A stretch of DNA of 10,981 nt, taken from CAIOZA01 sp964464375. GTDB taxonomy: Bacteria > Bacteroidota > Ignavibacteria > Kapaibacteriales > UBA2268. The stretch is taken from the NCBI GenBank assembly GCA_964464375.1, contig CAYXFU010000068.1:1-10981 (forward strand), read 5' to 3'. Under the pieces are notes generated by a model. The model was not told where the DNA came from and did no database searches. It saw only the letters and a program-made list of their open reading frames with translations. Positions 7,596 to 10,981 of this stretch are shown piece after piece; position 1 is the first letter of the stretch; each line of letters opens with the position of its first letter. Both the position numbers and the translations under genes were made by a program.

Positions 7596-8123
7596 ATGAA
7601 AAGATATTTTAATTTACTTGTTTACGCTCTGGCACTGATTTTTTTTATTTCGGGAGTACAAGCACAAAATGATATTCCTTCGGTAAAAGTCAAAGATCTG
7701 ACAAATAAGACTATCGATACCAAGTCTTTTACTAACGATGGGAAACCGATTGTTCTAAGCTTTTGGGCAACCTGGTGCAAACCATGCATCGAAGAGCTTT
7801 CTGCTATGAATGAGCTATACGATGAACTTCAGAAGGAAACCGGAGTAAAGATAATTGCTGTTTCCATAGATGATTCTCGCAACAGCAAGAAGGTAGCACC
7901 TTTCTCAAAAGGTAAGGGCTGGAAATTTGATATTTATCTCGATGAGAACAGCGACTTTCGTCGTGCTATGAACGTGGGCAATCCTCCCTTTACATTCCTG
8001 ATCGACGGCAATGGCAAGATTGTGTTCAAACATGTGGGTTATGCTGCCGGTGATGAAGAGGATCTGGTTGCTCAAATCCGCAAGCTGATCGCTGAGCAGA
8101 AGAATCCTACACCAGCAAAATAG
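7596..8123 (+). CDS. TlpA/ResA-like periplasmic thioredoxin-fold oxidoreductase
   Basis: A roughly 175-aa exported thiol-disulfide oxidoreductase. A signal peptide ends near V-Q-A-Q (about residue 24). The mature part is a single TlpA-type redoxin domain: F-W-A-T-W-C-K-P-C carries the C-x-x-C active site (Cys61 and Cys64 from this start), V-S-I-D-D follows the next strand, and P-P-F-T-F-L-I-D-G-N-G-K holds the cis-proline (Pro131). Two ATGs stand in tandem at 7593 and 7596. The second sits 6 nt from AGAGG (7585-7589) and the first only 3 nt, so I prefer the second. Such proteins usually reduce disulfides in the envelope, for example for cytochrome c maturation or sulfoxide reductases; no cytochrome genes are here. 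The nearby lipoprotein MsrA, which needs a thiol donor, is a plausible but unproven client. Confidence 0.93.
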   Translation: MKRYFNLLVYALALIFFISGVQAQNDIPSVKVKDLTNKTIDTKSFTNDGKPIVLSFWATWCKPCIEELSAMNELYDELQKETGVKIIAVSIDDSRNSKKVAPFSKGKGWKFDIYLDENSDFRRAMNVGNPPFTFLIDGNGKIVFKHVGYAAGDEEDLVAQIRKLIAEQKNPTPAK

Positions 8124-8142
8124 AAAGTTTAAATATAAAATT

Positions 8143-8181
8143 ATAAATGCCGGATGAGATTGATTCTCATCCGGCATTTAT
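8143..8181. terminator. Strong bidirectional terminator between convergent genes
   Basis: A perfect 17-bp stem (8143-8159 with 8165-8181) contains GCCGG in its core and closes a 5-nt loop. TTTT ends the plus-strand side, and the minus-strand side leads into a T-rich stretch. It starts about 20 nt after the TlpA-like stop codon and also faces the minus-strand lipoprotein gene at 8377-8706, so it can serve both. Confidence 0.88.
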
Positions 8182-8225
8182 TTTGAAACTTATGAATTTT
8201 AAATGTGAGGATATTAAAAATTCCC

Positions 8226-8263
8226 TTTACTCCATAGGGATTTCATCGCTTTTGTTGTTTTTC
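8226..8263 (-). pseudogene. Remnant 3' end of a paralogue of the adjacent lipoprotein gene
   Basis: These 38 bases match the 3' end of the lipoprotein gene (8376-8413) at 32 positions by hand alignment. Read on the minus strand, the copy encodes T-K-N-N-K-S-D-E-I-P-M-E-stop against R-K-N-D-K-T-G-E-I-P-M-E-stop in the intact gene. Three of the six base differences are silent third-position changes, and the rest give conservative swaps (D/N, T/S) or G/D. This suggests the copy diverged while still coding. The two stops are 150 nt apart in the same frame. Similarity ends within about 7 nt of the first palindrome at 8270, so the rest of the paralogue was probably lost or replaced there. Confidence 0.6.
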
Positions 8264-8269
8264 GTACTT

Positions 8270-8332
8270 GTTCCCCAAGATCCTTCTTGGGAACAGAATT
8301 GAAAAAGGTTCCAAAGCTGGAGCTTCGGAACC
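8270..8332. repeat. Pair of imperfect palindromes, REP/MITE-like unit
   Basis: Two hairpins stand in tandem. The first (8270-8294) pairs GTTCCC and AAGA with TCTT and GGGAAC, with one bulged C and a 4-nt loop. After a 12-nt A-rich spacer, the second (8307-8332) pairs GGTTCC and AAGCT with AGCTT and GGAACC, with a single A/C mismatch and a tight loop. The arms share a GTTCC-x-AAG core, so the hairpins are related. Neither is followed by a T-tract, which argues against a terminator. The arrangement resembles intergenic repeat units that occur in many copies per genome; only one unit is in the window. Confidence 0.55.
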
Positions 8333-8376
8333 ATGGGAATAGTGTGTTTGAATGCAACTTGATTAAGAATAAATTT

Positions 8377-8706
8377 TTACTCCATCGGAATTTCACCGGT
8401 TTTGTCATTTTTCCTCAGAATCTGATATTCCTTTTTTGCTCTCTCACGTGCTGTATCGAGCATATCTCTGAATTCCTGAGGATTGGCACTGTACTTCTTG
8501 AATTGCTCTGCGAAAGAATATTTATCAAACCCGTTTTTCAATAGGATTTTGATTACTTTTGGGTTGGCGATAGTCGTGTCAGGGTACATCAGCCGTATCG
8601 TGAGTAGTTCTTTATAGGCATTGATAAATTTATTCTTTTCCTTTTCTGCACCTGAGCAGGAAATGAGAAACATTGAAACTGCAAATAATAAAATTCGTAT
8701 TAACAT
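8377..8706 (-). CDS. Small predicted lipoprotein, possibly DUF4296-like
   Basis: A 109-aa protein from the ATG at 8706. It begins with a lipoprotein signal: hydrophobic residues 2-15, then F-L-I-S-C with Cys17. The mature part is short, charged and mostly helical. It has the spaced pattern F-x3-Y-x-x-L-L (about 27-35), a central I-L-L-K-N-G-F (54-60), F-x-x-Q-F-K-K-Y-S-A-N-P-Q-E-F (about 65-79) and a lysine/glutamate-rich end. This order of aromatic and glycine positions resembles the DUF4296 family of Bacteroidota lipoproteins, but the match is from memory and weak. A start at 8751 is also open, but it puts 15 polar residues ahead of the signal. The 3' end is partly duplicated downstream (8226-8263). 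Function unknown. Confidence 0.75.
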   Translation of the reverse strand: MLIRILLFAVSMFLISCSGAEKEKNKFINAYKELLTIRLMYPDTTIANPKVIKILLKNGFDKYSFAEQFKKYSANPQEFRDMLDTARERAKKEYQILRKNDKTGEIPME

Positions 8707-8770
8707 TTGATATATTCCATTATTAAAAATTAAGTGTTTGTCGTCTAACAAAAATATGAAATAAATATGC

Positions 8771-8778
8771 TAAATTTG
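8771..8778 (+). promoter_or_regulatory. Possible -7 promoter element for the SDR operon
   Basis: TAAATTTG matches the Bacteroidota -7 consensus TAnnTTTG exactly, about 53 nt before the SDR start. However, the nearest upstream TTTG (8737-8740) is 30 nt away, too far for a normal -33 box. Weak support. Confidence 0.2.
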
Positions 8779-8831
8779 AAAATTAGTTGTTGTATTAAAA
8801 TCAAATTTGTAATCTTGGATTTGAGGTTTGG

Positions 8832-9599
8832 ATGAATAATCGTTGGTCGCTCGAAGGCAGACGGGCAATTGTTACCGGTGCGACAAAAGGAATCGGTAAA
8901 GCAATAGCTGAGGAGTTTCTTACTCTCGGAGCAAGTGTTCTGTTTGTGGCAAGAGATGAGGAAGAGGTGGAAAATCTTGCAGATCAATGGAGCAGTAAGG
9001 GTTTTGAAGCTTATGCTTATTGCGCCGATGTTACAGTCAAGAACGACCGTAAAGCTATTATTGAGGAAGCAGTAGCTGAGATGCATGGTTTTGATATCCT
9101 TATAAACAATGCCGGTACTAATATCCGCAAGAAAACAATGGATTACAAAAGCGATGAAATTCATCATTTGCTTGAACTAAATCTTATTTCATCGTTTGAA
9201 ATGTGCAGGCTGGCTTTCAAGCATCTCAAAGAGTCTGATTATCCATCGATTGTGAATATATCTTCAATCGCTGCATCTAATGTTGTGAAAACGGGCTCAC
9301 CCTATGCCATGTCCAAAGCAGGATTATCTCATCTTTCGCGTTATCTTGCTGTAGAATGGGGTGGCTATGGAATTCGTGTCAATTGCATTGAACCATGGTA
9401 TATCAGAACTCCGCTAACAGAGGGACTTCTGACTAACGATACAATTGTTGAAAGTATTAAAAATAAAACTCCATTGCATAGATACGGAGAACCGGAAGAA
9501 ATCGCAGGACTTGCGGCATATCTTTGTATGGAATCGTCATCTTATATTAGTGGTCAGGTTATTGCTGTCGATGGGGCAGCTTCAGTTAACATGTATTGA
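8832..9599 (+). CDS. SDR-family oxidoreductase, tropinone reductase-like
   Basis: A 255-aa classical short-chain dehydrogenase/reductase, normal in length. The cofactor motif T-G-A-T-K-G-I-G is at 15-22 and N-N-A-G at 92-95. Catalytic residues are N117, S144 (in N-I-S-S), Y158 and K162 (Y-A-M-S-K). R41 after the second strand suggests NADP(H) preference. The opening W-S-L-E-G-R-R-A, N-A-G-T-N-I-R-K-K (94-102) and P-W-Y-I-R-T-P-L (188-195) are characteristic of the tropinone-reductase-like subgroup; bacterial members act on varied or unknown carbonyl substrates, so the name does not imply alkaloid chemistry. GAGG at 8823-8826, 5 nt before the ATG, fixes the start. The downstream redoxin gene starts 8 nt after the stop, and its Shine-Dalgarno overlaps this gene's TGA, so the two are coupled. 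The substrate cannot be inferred. Confidence 0.93.
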   Translation: MNNRWSLEGRRAIVTGATKGIGKAIAEEFLTLGASVLFVARDEEEVENLADQWSSKGFEAYAYCADVTVKNDRKAIIEEAVAEMHGFDILINNAGTNIRKKTMDYKSDEIHHLLELNLISSFEMCRLAFKHLKESDYPSIVNISSIAASNVVKTGSPYAMSKAGLSHLSRYLAVEWGGYGIRVNCIEPWYIRTPLTEGLLTNDTIVESIKNKTPLHRYGEPEEIAGLAAYLCMESSSYISGQVIAVDGAASVNMY

Positions 9600-9607
9600 G
9601 GAAAATT

Positions 9608-10789
9608 ATGAGAAAATTGATTTATATCCTTTTGTTCGCTTTTACTTTGTCCGGTTTTGCCGAAACACCAAAGGAAACATTGGAATCGATGAGAAAAGCA
9701 AAGCTTGAATTATCAAGTGTCTATTTCAAATGTATAAGGATGATGAAACCTAAGAACCGAAATGACTATTATGTTGATACAATCTATGTAAATGTAAAAA
9801 GAGATAAAAGCATCCCGGTACTATCTTCCAAGATAAGAATCCAGTACGAAAACGGAAATTTTTCTACATTCGACGGCAAGACTTTTAAAACAATGCTCGT
9901 TAATGAAAATAAGCTTCTCATTGTTGATTCAACGCAAAATCCGTCGAGATTTATCACAGGGAACTGGCTGAAGGATGCTATCAATATAATGATAAGCGGA
10001 GATTCAACAAGAATTAACTATGCTTCACCTAAGTTTGAGTTTGATAAACCTTTAGAAAATGTGATGTTCGACCAAACGGAATGTATTTATGTTGGATACA
10101 ATTTCAAGGACATGGTTGCTCAGCCTAAAGCAGGGTTCCCACAGATTAAGAGTGTCAGATCAGATCTGCTTATAGGGAAGAATGACAAACTCATACGCAG
10201 AGTACACAGCGAAATTCTGTTCGACGACAGCACGAATCAGATTGACAATTATTTCTATCTTGACGTTAGACCGAATATTCCACTCGAAGATAACATGTTT
10301 GATATTCAACCTATGGATGAAACAATCGTCGAAATGTATAAACCTGAAGAGCCTGTCAAACTTCTTGAGGTTGGAACGGAAGCTCCGGCATTCACTCTGA
10401 TTGATGAAACCGGTAAGGAAGTTAGATTATCGGATTATAAAGGAAAAATTATTATAGTTGACTTCTGGGGAACATGGTGCAAATGGTGTATCAAAACTAT
10501 GCCAGCAATCAACAAGGTTGCCGAAACTTTCAAGAATCAGGATTTAATTGTGCTTGGCATAAGCTGTAATGAGCCACCAAATGCAGATCCGGTTCAGTTC
10601 ATGAAAAGGAATAATTACAATTATAAATGCCTCGTTAAGGGCAATGAGGTTGCAAAGAGTTACAATGTAACAGGTTATCCGACAATGTATATCATCGGTA
10701 AGGATGGCAGAATAGCTAAGACTGTTGTTGGATTTTCAGACTCAATGGAGAAAGATATTGAGGAAATTATAATCGATCTGCTAAAGTAA
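9608..10789 (+). CDS. Exported two-domain protein: N-terminal LolA/DUF2092-like region and C-terminal TlpA-like thioredoxin
   Basis: A 393-aa exported protein. Residues 1 to about 18 form a signal peptide ending G-F-A-E. Residues about 20-245 are beta-rich, with the run of strands and W-L-K-D-A-I-N-I (120-127) expected of a LolA/DUF2092-like lipoprotein-carrier fold; this is pattern-level only. Residues about 250-393 are a TlpA-type redoxin domain: linker G-T-E-A-P-A-F-T-L, then F-W-G-T-W-C-K-W-C with active-site Cys291 and Cys294, and G-Y-P-T-M-Y-I-I-G-K-D-G with cis-Pro358. C-K-W-C is an uncommon active-site pair, so its redox potential may differ from the C-K-P-C protein at 7596-8123. Further cysteines are at 42, 159, 320 and 341. 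I chose the ATG at 9608 because GAGG (9598-9601) lies 6 nt upstream; the frame is also open from a TTG at 9596. It is coupled to the SDR gene. Role: probable envelope thiol-disulfide exchange; partner unknown. Confidence 0.88.
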   Translation: MRKLIYILLFAFTLSGFAETPKETLESMRKAKLELSSVYFKCIRMMKPKNRNDYYVDTIYVNVKRDKSIPVLSSKIRIQYENGNFSTFDGKTFKTMLVNENKLLIVDSTQNPSRFITGNWLKDAINIMISGDSTRINYASPKFEFDKPLENVMFDQTECIYVGYNFKDMVAQPKAGFPQIKSVRSDLLIGKNDKLIRRVHSEILFDDSTNQIDNYFYLDVRPNIPLEDNMFDIQPMDETIVEMYKPEEPVKLLEVGTEAPAFTLIDETGKEVRLSDYKGKIIIVDFWGTWCKWCIKTMPAINKVAETFKNQDLIVLGISCNEPPNADPVQFMKRNNYNYKCLVKGNEVAKSYNVTGYPTMYIIGKDGRIAKTVVGFSDSMEKDIEEIIIDLLK

Positions 10790-10981
10790 TGACCAAAGAA
10801 ATTAGCGTTATTTTCTAACTCACACTAACCCAATCTTAAGGTTTTAGGGAGGAAAACTCTTTTGTAAGAATTTATCTTTTATTCATTTTTTATTGTAATT
10901 ATTAATTTGTAAGTTGCAGTTACTTCGGCTCACATGAATTTTTTGGGGACTAAGCAAAAAGTTTATATAATCTAAAGAGGA
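10790..10981. other. Intergenic tail; possible ribosome site of an out-of-window gene
   Basis: I see no gene in this AT-rich stretch. A weak 5-6 bp stem (GTTTT with AAAAC, about 10843-10860), followed by TCTTTT, could be a poor terminator for the redoxin gene, but it is not convincing. The last bases, AGAGGA (10976-10981), look like a Shine-Dalgarno, so a plus-strand gene may start just beyond the end. Confidence 0.4.

Noticed and set aside
8287..8544. 85-codon plus-strand open frame across the palindromes and antisense to the lipoprotein gene
   Set aside because: It is made from palindrome sequence and the reverse of a gene with a clear lipoprotein signal. It has no ribosome site and no protein-like composition.
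8745..9167. 140-codon minus-strand open frame under the SDR gene
   Set aside because: It lies antisense to an SDR with all catalytic motifs intact and has irregular, cysteine-rich composition typical of a shadow frame.
10966..10971. TATAAT near the right edge
   Set aside because: It sits only a few bases before the AGAGGA ribosome-site-like sequence and has no -35 box at the right distance, so it is not a credible -10 element.
1..10981. CRISPR array, tRNA/rRNA genes, riboswitch, insertion sequence, phage or defence genes
   Set aside because: I looked on both strands and saw no regularly spaced repeats, tRNA-like cloverleaf, transposase or integrase motifs, or known defence genes other than hicBA.

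Overview
The window reads as chromosome from an AT-rich member of the FCB superphylum, meaning Bacteroidota or a sister lineage such as Ignavibacteria or Kapabacteria. The strongest evidence is two secreted proteins that end in type IX secretion system (T9SS) type-A sorting domains, plus two probable lipoproteins with S-C lipobox ends. Many genes carry clear Shine-Dalgarno sequences (GAGG or AGGAGG). That is unusual for classical Bacteroidota and fits a sister lineage better, but the placement is inference.

Layout. Positions 1-150 hold a terminator for the minus-strand gene that follows. Positions 151-2013 (minus) encode a secreted 5'-nucleotidase-family metallophosphoesterase with a T9SS tail. 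After a 288-bp divergent gap, 2302-5452 (plus) is a translationally overlapping two-component system: a many-pass sensor kinase with an extracytoplasmic PDZ domain, and an OmpR/PhoB-type regulator. Converging on it is a lipoprotein form of peptide methionine sulfoxide reductase MsrA (5505-6146, minus). Next, all on the minus strand, come a hairpin terminator (6232-6261), a hicB-hicA toxin-antitoxin pair in antitoxin-first order (6282-6699), and a small secreted T9SS cargo protein (6727-7470).

Divergent from that cargo gene is a TlpA-like periplasmic thioredoxin (7596-8123, plus), closed by a 17-bp hairpin terminator. Positions 8182-8376 are non-coding but structured. They contain a decayed second copy of the 3' end of the neighbouring lipoprotein gene (8377-8706, minus), abutting two tandem imperfect palindromes that look like a REP or MITE-type repeat unit. 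The window closes with a tightly coupled plus-strand pair: a tropinone-reductase-like SDR oxidoreductase (8832-9599) and a two-domain exported protein with a C-terminal TlpA-type thioredoxin domain carrying a C-K-W-C active site (9608-10789). Positions 10790-10981 look non-coding and end in a Shine-Dalgarno-like sequence, so a plus-strand gene may start just outside.

How the genes may fit together. A loose theme is envelope chemistry and redox: an anchored MsrA, two exported thioredoxin-fold proteins, an SDR, and a secreted protein with a C-W-G-x-x-C pair. The kinase/regulator pair could control neighbours, but nothing in the sequence proves it. I see no clear undescribed multi-gene system. 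The most unusual items are the duplicated gene tail next to paired palindromes, the nucleotidase domain lacking its usual substrate-binding motifs, and the PDZ-bearing multi-pass kinase.
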